64,000 nucleotides of DNA, from positions 1 to 64,000 of the forward strand of contig NZ_PDBS01000006.1 in NCBI RefSeq assembly GCF_002572525.1, given 5' to 3'. Below the pieces are notes generated by a model. The model was not told the DNA's origin. It saw nothing but the letters and a program-made list of their open reading frames with translations, and ran no database searches. Position 1 is the stretch's first letter; each line of letters starts with the position of its first letter. Shown here one piece after another: positions 27,546 through 35,754 of the stretch. The position numbers and the translations under genes are program-made. Source of the DNA: Natrinema sp. CBA1119. Lineage in GTDB: Archaea > Halobacteriota > Halobacteria > Halobacteriales > Natrialbaceae.

Positions 27546-28247
27546 CCCCTCGTTCGGAATGAGATTCGTTGGATATCGGTACTAAACAGCGGAAAATCGA
27601 TAGGTGCCATCACCATACCTGATGATACCCGATTCAGAGTGAGCTATTTCCTAGAACGAGAGGATTGCCAGCAGCTCAAATGATCAGCGGGTTCAGATCA
27701 ACCCCCTCGTTCGGAATGAGGTAGTACAAGTTGGTCCATCATCCAAGGATTGGCAATGCTGTAGAGACCCCCTGATTCGGAGTGAGCTACCACCGAACTA
27801 ATGGACGATATTGATGCCAGCTTAATCAAGATGGATGTAGATTGGAGTTGGAAGGACACACCCCCCTGATTCGGAATGAGATCCCGTAAGACTAACCATA
27901 TGGGCGCGATCTTCTAATAACCAACTAGGCGGTCCTTAACTAGGACGAGTCATTCTCTCCAAATCGAAAGACAGCGTAGACTTTCAAGATTAACCGTCTA
28001 GTTATAACCCTAGCTTTATTACCTAGCCAGACTAAAATTCCACTAAGTGAGATACAGCATTAGTTAGGAGTATTCGTGAATACACCTAACACTGGAAGTA
28101 CAGCTCTTCTATCCCTTGAATTGAAGCAGTAAATTATACGTCGAGAGCGTATATCCGATCAATCCATTACTGAAACCTTCTCATCGGGTGGAAATTCACC
28201 TTCTAATCAGGCGGTATATAGGGTATCATCTCATTCCGAACGAGGGG
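27546..28247. other. Replication origin: inverted 18-bp repeats flanking an AT-rich tract
   Basis: Upstream of orc1 lie forward copies of CCCCTsrTTCGGAATGAG at 27546-27563, 27703-27720, 27769-27786 and 27864-27881, plus a degenerate one at 27628-27643. One inverted copy (CTCATTCCGAACGAGGGG) is at 28230-28247. Between the last forward and the inverted copy is ~345 bases of AT-rich, gene-free DNA, a likely unwinding element. This matches the haloarchaeal layout of an origin beside its orc1 gene. Two subtypes occur, with GA or CG at positions 6-7. Confidence 0.85.
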
Positions 28248-28317
28248 GGTGTGTGGTTCCACTCGTATCTTGTTGTAACTACAGGGGTAGAATGAGGTGA
28301 TCTTAGTCGTTCGTGTC

Positions 28318-28545
28318 TTAGCCAACCTTCGTCGAGTATCCGACCGATCCCATCCCAGAAATGATACTCTCGACAGCTTGGACCAGTTCCACCTCATAAT
28401 ACGATGAATCATACTGGTTCATATCTTCGTGAGCAAGGGCGACACGTTCTCGTGACGCCTTCTCGTCGTCGACGCCTACGAGATTTCGACGCGGGTCAAC
28501 AATCCCGGAAACGACAATCCGCAGGTTATCGGGCCGCTGGACCAC
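28318..28545 (-). CDS. Hypothetical small protein beside the origin
   Basis: The 75-aa product reads MVQRPDNLRIVVSGIVDPRRNLVGVDDEKASRERVALAHED, then YYEVELVQAVESII. Strong beta pattern and high-quality codon use suggest a real protein. The reading frame is open some way upstream (LPRTEFTESGLLV), so this may be the C-terminal part of a longer gene. I do not recognise the family. Confidence 0.45.
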   Translation of the reverse strand: MVQRPDNLRIVVSGIVDPRRNLVGVDDEKASRERVALAHEDMNQYDSSYYEVELVQAVESIISGMGSVGYSTKVG

Positions 28546-28599
28546 GAGCAGTCCGGACTCGGTGAATTCAGTTCGGGGTAGCTGTCGAGTTCCTCGTCG

Positions 28600-28983
28600 T
28601 TACTGCATTGGCGATGCAGCTGCCGAATCGACGAGTGAATACTCTCGATCTCGACTCGTGCCTTCCGCTTTGAGGAGGTTGTACTGAGCCATCTTGGAGA
28701 GGTACGTCCGGACGGTCCGTTTCGTTCGAGGGTCATCGACGTCCTCGGAATAGCGCTCGTGGATCTCGCTCGGCCCGACCGGGCCGTGCTCGCGCACGAT
28801 GTCGTAGACGACGCGCTGGTGCGGAGTGAGTGAGTCGAGGCTTTTCTGCTTAATCTGGGCGCGGGCATCCTCGGCGGCGTCCAGGAGGATGTCGTCGGTG
28901 ATGCGCTCGTGGTTTTCGCGATCGGCCTTGCTGGCGGCCGTTCGAAGGATGCCGATAGCGAGGCCCTCGGCAACGGACGGTTC
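28600..28983 (-). pseudogene. C-terminal fragment of a second Orc1/Cdc6
   Basis: VAEGLAIGILRTAASKADRENHERITDDILLDAAEDARAQIK is an Orc1 sensor-2 region. It leads to LTPHQRVVYDIVREHGPVGPSEIHERY and RTVRTYLSKMAQYNLLKAEG, the winged-helix domain. The AAA+ ATPase is missing. The frame runs on upstream to 29091 only as antisense of the AddB fragment, so the junction is near 28975-28990. This relic initiator is unlike the intact one at 26114. Confidence 0.75.
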
Positions 28984-28989
28984 CACACG

Positions 28990-29166
28990 ACGCTTCTGTC
29001 GGCCAGCGGAGCGAACTGCCGATACTGTGACTATCGTCGGGCGTGCGATGTCCGCCATCACCGCAAGCGGGAGTTCGTCGACGAGGTTCACAAGGACGAC
29101 GCAGCGTACGTTCCGCTCCGTGTTCGCGACGACGAGGACATCGAGGCGGTGATGAGCGATGACTGA
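28990..29166 (+). pseudogene. C-terminal fragment of AddB-like nuclease
   Basis: GANCRYCDYRRACDVRHHRKREFVDEV is the Cys-rich C-terminal end of PD-(D/E)XK AddB/Cas4-type nucleases, where cysteines hold an iron-sulfur cluster. Everything before it has been lost and replaced by the Orc1 fragment. Its TGA overlaps the ATG of the AddA-like gene by 8 bases (29159-29166), the relic of an addB-addA operon. Confidence 0.7.
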
Positions 29167-32100
29167 GGACCCCGAGGAGATTCAGCTCACAGAGGAACAG
29201 GAGGACGCGCTCGTCCAGGGCCGGAACGTCGCGATCACTGCCGGCGCCGGGACAGGGAAGACGACAACGCTCACCGAGCGGTACGTGACGATACTGGCCG
29301 AGAACCCGTCACTCACGCCCGAGAACATTGTCACGATCACCTTCACGCGAAAGGCTGCTGCCGAACTGACTGAGCGCGTTCGGGAGGAGGTGTACGACCG
29401 GCTCGAGGCTGTTGACTCACCAGAGGCCTACCACCGCTGGCGAAACGTTCTCGACGACCTGGAAGACGGCTACGTCCACACCATTCACGCGTTCTGTACG
29501 CGGCTCTTGCGAGAACGGGCCGTCGAGGCTCCGGTCCCGCTCGGCTTCGACGTGCTCGACGAAGACGGCGCCGCGACACTCCAACGCGAAGTCGTGACGG
29601 AGTTCCTCGAACGCAACCAGGACGATGACGACGTGGAGCTCCTTGCTCAGCTTTGGAGTCGTGACCAGCTGGTCGATGTACTCACTGGACTACTCGATGA
29701 GCGCCCACAGAGCGAGTCCGTCCTCAAGGAGTGGCGTGACGCCGAGGTCGACGACTACGTCGATATCTGCTGGGAGGTCGTTTGTGATCTCGACGTCGTC
29801 GACGCCCGACAGACGCTGTATGCGGACGGACTCCTTGAGCGGCTACGCACAGTCGCGGGCCGCGTCGACCGCGAGGCCGCTATCGGCGACGAGGACGGTT
29901 TTCGGGCCTACCGGACCTTCACCGAGGTCGCGGCGACACTCTCGGACGACCAAGAGGAAAGCGATCCCCGCGACTGTCAGCGGGCAATTCTCGAGCTGTA
30001 CGAGGCCTGTGAGAAGAAGAACGGTGGCCTGTACAGCAGTTCGGGGTACGTCGTCGGTGACCGGGACGAGTGGAATGAGTACGGTGACGTCTACGACGAC
30101 CTGAAGGACGCTATCGACGCGGTCATCGCGGCCGTCGAACCGCACGCGGATGCAGTCGAGACGACACCCGGTGAGCTCGAAGCAAACAGCGCCCATTACG
30201 CGCTGGCTCTGATGCGGGTCTTCGATGACGTCCTCGCCGCCTATGCCGACGAGAAAGAGCGTCGCGATACGCTCGACTTCCCCGACGTGATCGAGACGAC
30301 GCTCAAGTTCTTGCGAGCTAACGATGCGGTCACGGAGCGGCTTCAAGACCAGTTTGCGGCCGTGATGGTCGACGAGTTCCAAGACACGGACCCGCGCCAG
30401 TGGGAGCTGGTCAGGCTCCTCACGGGCGTCGACGAGCAGACGGCGTCGAACGTCTTCCTGGTCGGCGACGAGAAACAGAGTATCTACGGATTCCGTGGGG
30501 CCGACGTGACGACGTTCGGGGCGGCGAGAGCGGAACTCCAGACTGTCAACGAAGCCCGTGGGGTCGACGACGTCCCTGACAGCGAGGCCGAGAGTCCGAC
30601 CGCGCTCGAACTCTCTGGGAACTTCCGGACGCTGGACGAGCCGCTGTCGTTCCTGAATGAGCTCTTCGAGTACCTGTTCCAACCGGAGGGGGACACCCAC
30701 AAACCCTACGAAGCGCCACCACAGACGCTGACCACACAGCGCGACCGAGTCGAAGACATCGAGGGACTCACCGGCAGCGTCGAGTATCTCGCTGTGCCCG
30801 ACGACGCCGACACGGCGGCGGAACTCTTCGGCGGTGACCATCCGGTTGCTGAAGGTGCGCTCGACCACACCATCGAGGCCGAGGCGCAAGCGCTCGCTGT
30901 TCGACTGACCAACCTGTTCGACGATCCACCGACAGTCCAAGACCCCGACACGGGTGTTCATCGCGACGCTACGCCGGACGACACGGCAATCCTCCTCCGC
31001 CGGCGAACCCATCTGGATCGGTATCAGCGGGCCCTTGAGGAGTACGACATTCCCTATACTGTCGTCGGTGGCGTCGGATTCTATGATACGCCCGAGGTCC
31101 AGGCGCTGACGAACCTACTTCGGGTACTTGGTGATCCGCAGGACGACGTCTCTCTCTATGGGGTGCTTCGGTCCCCGCTGTTTGGCTTCACCGATGACCG
31201 CCTCGCTCCGGCAGTTGCCGAGGCTGATTCAGTGTGGGATGCACTCGCCGAGACGGACGATCCACAGCTCGCGGATGCTTTCGACCTCCTCACGACATGG
31301 CGGACCCTTAGTGGCTGCGCGACGCCGTCTGAAGATGGCGTCCTCCCGTGGAACCGTCTGTTGTCCCGAGTGATCGACGACACGGGGTATCTGGCGAGCG
31401 TGAGTGCTGACGAACGCGGTTACCAGGCCGTCGCGAACGTCGAGAAGTTCCGCGACCAGGTCCGTACTTGGAGCGAGAACGGTGTTCACACAGCTGCTGG
31501 GTTGCTCCACCGGATCGACCGCCAAGCAGAGATCGACCCCCGAGAAGGGGAGGCTGACATCCCCGGCGATGTGGAGGGCGTCCGGATAATGACGATTCAC
31601 GCCGCGAAGGGACTCGAGTTCCCAATCGTCACTGTTCCCGATCTCGGAAGTGACCTCAATTTCGGGCGGTCCGTCGATGACCACGGCTATGTCCGCCTCG
31701 TCGAGGGGACGACTGATGCTCCACCGATTCCTGCCGTGGGTGGTCCCCACCCCAACGATGCGTTCTCAATCGAGAAGACGGCAGTCCACGAATATGCTGA
31801 TCGTCGCTCGCTCCCGCAAGAGCGTGCGGAGTCCAAACGACTGCTCTACGTGGCCTGTACCCGAACCCGGGACCACCTGCTGCTGTGTGGAACACACGAC
31901 ATCGATATCGATGAGTCTGGCCACATCGAACTCGGTGAGCCAGATGATTTCGACGAGGCCAGTCGATGGCGGGATTGGCTCCAGCCCATTCTGTTTGACG
32001 ACCATGAGCTAGTCGCTGAGGCTTTCCACGATGGAGCTACAGACGCTCGAATTGGTGATGCCCCATACACCATTCAGGCGCCACCTCGGCCGGTTGAATG

Positions 32101-32797
32101 GCAATCTGAGGCTCCGACTGAAGAGTTAGACCCTGCGATTACTGTCCCTTCCCCGCCGGAACGTCAGGCTGCCGTTCGCGTTGCCGCGACGACCCTCGTC
32201 AGTGCTGTTGCGGATGCCTCCGAAGACGGACACAGCTACACGTCGGGGGATGGGACAGTCGGATTGAGTCCCACCACCTTTGGAACTGTTGTCCATCGGC
32301 TCAATGAGCTCCGTCCCCCACGAAAAGAGTGGCCCTCGTTTATTCGTCAATTGAGTCGTATGGGGAGCGAGGAACCGACGGATGACGATCTCCAAGCGGC
32401 CGTGAGCCATGCCCAGGATGCGATCCGGTTCGTCGATGAAACTGAGGCGGACCTCCCACTCGAAGCGACCTATGACGAGTACTCAGTTGTCGCTCGTCTT
32501 GATGATTCCCGCATAGTGGGTGATATTGACCGTCTTCTGGTCACTCCTGATGCGTATCATATCATCGACTACAAGACGAACGATCTGTCGTCGACGACGA
32601 CTGATACCCTCGCTGACCACTATCGGCCGCAAATGCTTGCCTACGCTCTCGCGCTCTTCCAGCACGATCCCGCCCGGCAGGTACGTGCTTCACTCCGGTT
32701 TACCGATGTTGGGGTGGAAGAACGGTTTGAGTGGCAACGGAGTGAACTGGCTGATATCGAATCTGAACTTCGCTCTATGTTGGAGCTCGTCTCCTGA
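29159..32797 (+). CDS. addA: AddA/UvrD-type ATP-dependent helicase-nuclease
   Basis: The 1212-aa superfamily 1 helicase is fused to a C-terminal PD-(D/E)XK nuclease. Walker A AGAGTGKT is at 28-35 and FTRKAAAEL is motif Ia. Motif II VDEFQDTD is near 404-411, motif III GDEKQSIYGFR near 436-446, TIHAAKGLEFP near 812 and VACTRTRDHL is motif VI. The nuclease motifs are GDIDRLL and IIDYKTN near 1120-1145. It would process double-strand DNA ends for recombination. Its normal AddB partner survives only as a short fragment just upstream, so it may act alone or with a chromosomal partner. The copy at 44741 is frameshifted. Confidence 0.9.
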   Translation: MTEDPEEIQLTEEQEDALVQGRNVAITAGAGTGKTTTLTERYVTILAENPSLTPENIVTITFTRKAAAELTERVREEVYDRLEAVDSPEAYHRWRNVLDDLEDGYVHTIHAFCTRLLRERAVEAPVPLGFDVLDEDGAATLQREVVTEFLERNQDDDDVELLAQLWSRDQLVDVLTGLLDERPQSESVLKEWRDAEVDDYVDICWEVVCDLDVVDARQTLYADGLLERLRTVAGRVDREAAIGDEDGFRAYRTFTEVAATLSDDQEESDPRDCQRAILELYEACEKKNGGLYSSSGYVVGDRDEWNEYGDVYDDLKDAIDAVIAAVEPHADAVETTPGELEANSAHYALALMRVFDDVLAAYADEKERRDTLDFPDVIETTLKFLRANDAVTERLQDQFAAVMVDEFQDTDPRQWELVRLLTGVDEQTASNVFLVGDEKQSIYGFRGADVTTFGAARAELQTVNEARGVDDVPDSEAESPTALELSGNFRTLDEPLSFLNELFEYLFQPEGDTHKPYEAPPQTLTTQRDRVEDIEGLTGSVEYLAVPDDADTAAELFGGDHPVAEGALDHTIEAEAQALAVRLTNLFDDPPTVQDPDTGVHRDATPDDTAILLRRRTHLDRYQRALEEYDIPYTVVGGVGFYDTPEVQALTNLLRVLGDPQDDVSLYGVLRSPLFGFTDDRLAPAVAEADSVWDALAETDDPQLADAFDLLTTWRTLSGCATPSEDGVLPWNRLLSRVIDDTGYLASVSADERGYQAVANVEKFRDQVRTWSENGVHTAAGLLHRIDRQAEIDPREGEADIPGDVEGVRIMTIHAAKGLEFPIVTVPDLGSDLNFGRSVDDHGYVRLVEGTTDAPPIPAVGGPHPNDAFSIEKTAVHEYADRRSLPQERAESKRLLYVACTRTRDHLLLCGTHDIDIDESGHIELGEPDDFDEASRWRDWLQPILFDDHELVAEAFHDGATDARIGDAPYTIQAPPRPVEWQSEAPTEELDPAITVPSPPERQAAVRVAATTLVSAVADASEDGHSYTSGDGTVGLSPTTFGTVVHRLNELRPPRKEWPSFIRQLSRMGSEEPTDDDLQAAVSHAQDAIRFVDETEADLPLEATYDEYSVVARLDDSRIVGDIDRLLVTPDAYHIIDYKTNDLSSTTTDTLADHYRPQMLAYALALFQHDPARQVRASLRFTDVGVEERFEWQRSELADIESELRSMLELVS

Positions 32798-32822
32798 GCC
32801 ACATTTACTGATTCTATCAAAA

Positions 32823-32977
32823 CTATTCTAGAGTAGTGAACTATTCTGGAATAGCGTGTAGCTTTGGAATAGAATACTATTCGGACTATTCACCACAGAG
32901 TTAAGTTGAGAGGGGTTGATACTGCTGAATAGTATGAGTGGCTCAGATAGCAAGAATAGCATAGATAGAACGAATAG
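32823..32977. repeat. GAATAG/CTATTC iterons upstream of and inside parA (candidate centromere)
   Basis: Nine exact hexamers occur in 155 bases. CTATTC starts at 32823, 32841, 32877 and 32886; GAATAG starts at 32849, 32867, 32927, 32954 and 32972. AAATAG and GATAG variants lie between. The last ones lie in codons 7-17 of parA and give its Asn-Ser-rich start. Four more follow the operon (34261-34324). A partition site or autoregulatory operator is inferred. Confidence 0.75.
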
Positions 32978-33872
32978 CCCAAATAGCCCATATGATTCGG
33001 TACAGACCGATGGGAACTCTCGGGCTGTTTCGGTGTGTATGCTGAAGGGAGGCGTCGGCAAATCGACGATTGCGGTCAACCTCGCCCGACAACTGGCCGC
33101 ACACGAACACGATGTCCTCCTCATCGATCTTGACCCGAACGGCCACGCGTCCGTGGGGCTGGGGTTTAACGACCAATACCACAACACCGAGGAAACCATC
33201 GGCGACGTCTTCTTCAACGATGCTGACCCGACTTCAGTTGTCTACGATACCAGCTATGGGTTCGATATCCTCCCGTCCAGCGAAGACTTAGAACAGGTCG
33301 AGCGGGAGATCGTCGTCGGCGACGTATTCCAACCCTCTGCGCTGCTCAAACGGGAAGTCGTCGACCCACTCCTTGGGGACACGTACGATTATATCGTCAC
33401 AGATTCGCCGGCGTACCGTTCCCGACTCACGGACAACGCGCTCGTCGCGACGGCGAACTTGGTGCTTCCGCTCGCCCCGGGGAACGAGGCGATGGCCGGC
33501 TTGGAGCGAACCATCGAGCGACAGATCTCACCGCTTCGGCAGCATATGGACGTCGACGTTCTGTCACTGGTTCCGAACATGTTGAGCGGCCGTATCGACC
33601 AGCAGACTCAAGATCGACAGCTCCTCGAACGTCTCAACTCGCACGATAACCTCCAGGACCGCATCCCGAACTTTGCGCGGATTACGGACTGGGAGGCTGT
33701 CGACGCCGGCGATCTCAAACCCTCACCGGGCATCCGTGACCGTACCAGCATCACAAAGGCCTATGGCGAGCGCAAACCCCTGCTGGACTACGACCCTGAC
33801 TGTGACCAGTTGCAGTGTTTCGACGAGTTGGCGCACATCGTCGAGGCAGGTGAGGTGGTCCGCCATGTCTGA
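32934..33872 (+). CDS. parA: ParA/Soj-family partition ATPase
   Basis: The 312-aa protein has deviant Walker A KGGVGKST (38-45), LLIDLDPNGHAS, and YDYIVTDSPA as Walker B. It drives segregation of the replicon by ATP-dependent DNA binding with a partner. ATG 32934 is chosen over a TTG at 32916 because it follows the iteron block and a purine-rich stretch. The first 20 residues (SDSKNSIDRTNSPNSP) are encoded by iteron repeats and are probably unstructured. The 3' end overlaps the next gene by 8 bases. Confidence 0.9.
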   Translation: MSGSDSKNSIDRTNSPNSPYDSVQTDGNSRAVSVCMLKGGVGKSTIAVNLARQLAAHEHDVLLIDLDPNGHASVGLGFNDQYHNTEETIGDVFFNDADPTSVVYDTSYGFDILPSSEDLEQVEREIVVGDVFQPSALLKREVVDPLLGDTYDYIVTDSPAYRSRLTDNALVATANLVLPLAPGNEAMAGLERTIERQISPLRQHMDVDVLSLVPNMLSGRIDQQTQDRQLLERLNSHDNLQDRIPNFARITDWEAVDAGDLKPSPGIRDRTSITKAYGERKPLLDYDPDCDQLQCFDELAHIVEAGEVVRHV

Positions 33873-34266
33873 CGACGATCCGTTTGCCGACCTCGGGGAG
33901 ACACTCGAAGATGAACCGGACGACGAACCCCAGGATACGGATGACGCATCTGAATCGGGAGGCGACGAGGAGACGCCCTCTCAGGAACCCGTCGAACGAC
34001 AAAACCCGATGACCGATTCAGCGTTCAGCTATGAGGCCGCTAAACAGCGGCCTTTCTACGCCCGGGAGGCTACGATCGAGGACTTCGATTCCTGGCTGAA
34101 GTATGAACTGGAACGCGAGCTCAACCAGCAGGGCTACCAGAACATCGTCGTTCGGGAAATGACTGATGCTCTTCTCCGAACCGTCGTGGAGGAAGATCTC
34201 GTAGACGAAGTGGCCGAACGATTCGAACAAGCTCGCGAATCTGCTTCTTCAGAATCGACTGAATAG
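33865..34266 (+). CDS. Probable partition partner of ParA
   Basis: The 133-aa product has an acidic disordered N-terminal half (DDDPFADLGETLEDEPDDEPQD...). A folded C-terminal part includes AKQRPFYAREATIEDFDSWLKYELERELNQQGYQNIVVREMTDALL. Its ATG lies inside the end of parA (8-base overlap), so the two are translationally coupled. No ParB HTH is visible. The C-terminal helices could bind the flanking iterons. Its role is inferred from position, and the family is unnamed to me. Confidence 0.7.
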   Translation: MSDDDPFADLGETLEDEPDDEPQDTDDASESGGDEETPSQEPVERQNPMTDSAFSYEAAKQRPFYAREATIEDFDSWLKYELERELNQQGYQNIVVREMTDALLRTVVEEDLVDEVAERFEQARESASSESTE

Positions 34267-34324
34267 CGTACTATTCCAAAATAGAAAGCTATTCTACAAT
34301 ACCCCAACAGCAACCTCAGAATAG
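34261..34324. repeat. GAATAG/CTATTC iterons downstream of the par operon
   Basis: Hexamers start at 34261 (overlapping the stop codon of the partner gene), 34271, 34289 and 34319, with AAATAG between. The motif is the same as at 32823-32977, so the operon is bracketed. Confidence 0.7.
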
Positions 34325-34671
34325 TCTGATTCCGCCTCTATACGGTGAACTCAGTTGAGACCGCCGGCTCAGTTTTGATATAGCGATATATAATTTATAA
34401 ATCCGGTTTCTTGGCTATTAACACTACTACCGCCAGAATTCGGAACTTTAGGCAAATACGCGTCTGGGCGTGATTACACTGGTAATCACGACCACTTTGA
34501 AGTACCCCGACGCCGTCGGTGAAGCACGAATGCTGCAACCGCCTCATGACGCCGCTTCCCCCAGGGTAGAGTCGCTGAGAGAGGGTGTCTTTCTGCAATT
34601 ATCGAGTGGGTTCCGAATTCATCTTCTCAGCCGGAAGCCCTATCACGAATTATCTATAATTCGTAACCGAG
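34325..34671. promoter_or_regulatory. AT-rich intergenic region with two palindromes before the HTH-PIN pair
   Basis: Bases ~34375-34400 are very AT-rich. GTGATTAC-ACTG-GTAATCAC is perfect at 34470-34489. ACGAATTAT-CT-ATAATTCGT is perfect at 34645-34664, 7 bases before the ATG of the HTH gene, an obvious place for an autorepressor operator. No gene is supported between 34325 and 34671. Confidence 0.6.
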
Positions 34672-35208
34672 ATGTCGCACTCACCTCCCCGGTCGGGCCA
34701 GCCACCCATTCAGCAGCTTCAGACGGTCGTCGATCTTCTCGAGACGCCGGCACTCGCTCAGATTTACGCCCATATTTTGCAGCACGGTCCCATCACCGTT
34801 TCCGAGATCGTCGACGAACTCGATATCCCACAGGGGACCGCCTACGACTACGTCCAGAACCTCGAAACGGCTGCCTTAGTGGAGAAAACTCGTGAGCAGC
34901 GCCCGTACGAATATGACGCCGAGTCGATTGCACTCACGCTCTCGACGGATGGTGAAACCCAAACGATCACGCCGGCACTTATCGCTGCGGTTGCCCGCCG
35001 TGATGAGGATGAAGACATTGATGTCTACATCGAGCGCCATAGCCTCGACGGTCTTGCTGTCGCCCTCGAGTACGCCTCCGAGTACGTTGATGGCACGGTT
35101 AACCACCGGATTGCAGCCCGGGAACTTGACCTCTCACCGCTTGAAGCCGAGATCATCCTCCAGGCGCTGGAACCGGTTGCTACCGAATACGCCGACGCAA
35201 CTGCATGA
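34672..35208 (+). CDS. Winged-helix protein (antitoxin-like), DUF7437-type
   Basis: The 178-aa protein has a winged helix at ~18-75 (LAQIYAHILQHGPITVSEIVDELDIPQGTAYDYVQNLETAALVEK). A helical C-terminal half follows with DLSPLEAEIILQALEPVATEYADA. The TGA overlaps the ATG of the PIN gene (ATGA). A palindrome lies directly before its start. By analogy with VapBC-type modules it would be the DNA-binding partner that neutralises and represses the PIN protein. This is inferred; the HTH is far larger than usual VapB antitoxins. Confidence 0.7.
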   Translation: MSHSPPRSGQPPIQQLQTVVDLLETPALAQIYAHILQHGPITVSEIVDELDIPQGTAYDYVQNLETAALVEKTREQRPYEYDAESIALTLSTDGETQTITPALIAAVARRDEDEDIDVYIERHSLDGLAVALEYASEYVDGTVNHRIAARELDLSPLEAEIILQALEPVATEYADATA

Positions 35209-35732
35209 CGACGGTCTATATCGCCGATACTGGTGTCTTTGTGCGGTGTGGCGGTCCGGGCAAGGACAAATTCCAACGGCTTCGTCGGGCGCTCCGACAG
35301 GTGAATGTCTCGTTACGTATTCCGCAGCGTGTTTACGAAGAGCTCGGGGGCGATCCTGCAGCAGACGCGTATCCCTCGGGGAACATTCCCTATCCCGATG
35401 GATTCGAGGAGGGCTGGATCGTCGTCGCCGACGAGCTCGACTACACCAATCCACTCGTTTCGACAGTGATGGACGAGGCGCGCCGGTTCATCGCGAACGA
35501 GACCGACCGCGACGAGGATATCACCGAGAAAGCGGATACGGCGCTCGTTGGGCTCGCTGCGCAACTGCTCGATGCCGGGGAGGCAGCCAACGTTGTTCTC
35601 TTGACAACCGACAAACCGGCGGGACGGGCAGCCGAGGCGCTCCTCCCTCAACACGGCTTCAGCGACCGTATCGAATTTCGGTACATCAGCGTCGAATATC
35701 TCGAGACGATCACAGCCAACGGATTTCGGTGA
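35205..35732 (+). CDS. PIN-domain-like ribonuclease
   Basis: The 175-aa protein begins VYIADTGVFVRCG, where the first PIN acidic residue is Asp8. A conserved Glu lies in RVYEELGG. EKADTALVGLAAQLLDAG and VVLLTTDKPAGRAAE contribute further acidic residues of the Mg-binding pocket. PIN proteins cleave RNA. Paired by a 4-base overlap with an HTH gene, it looks like a replicon-stabilising toxin. It is followed 22 bases later by the integrase gene on the same strand. Confidence 0.7.
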   Translation: MTTVYIADTGVFVRCGGPGKDKFQRLRRALRQVNVSLRIPQRVYEELGGDPAADAYPSGNIPYPDGFEEGWIVVADELDYTNPLVSTVMDEARRFIANETDRDEDITEKADTALVGLAAQLLDAGEAANVVLLTTDKPAGRAAEALLPQHGFSDRIEFRYISVEYLETITANGFR

Positions 35733-35754
35733 CGCAGCTCCGAGGTAAGGGCCG

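Noticed and set aside
28270-28290. IS1595 end remnant beside the origin (GTAACTACAGGGG)
   Set aside because: It shares only about 12 bases with the IS end and lacks the terminal CGCTCT; probably chance.
34470-34895. 141-codon frame crossing the palindrome region
   Set aside because: It overlaps the start of the well-supported winged-helix gene in another frame and looks like a shadow.
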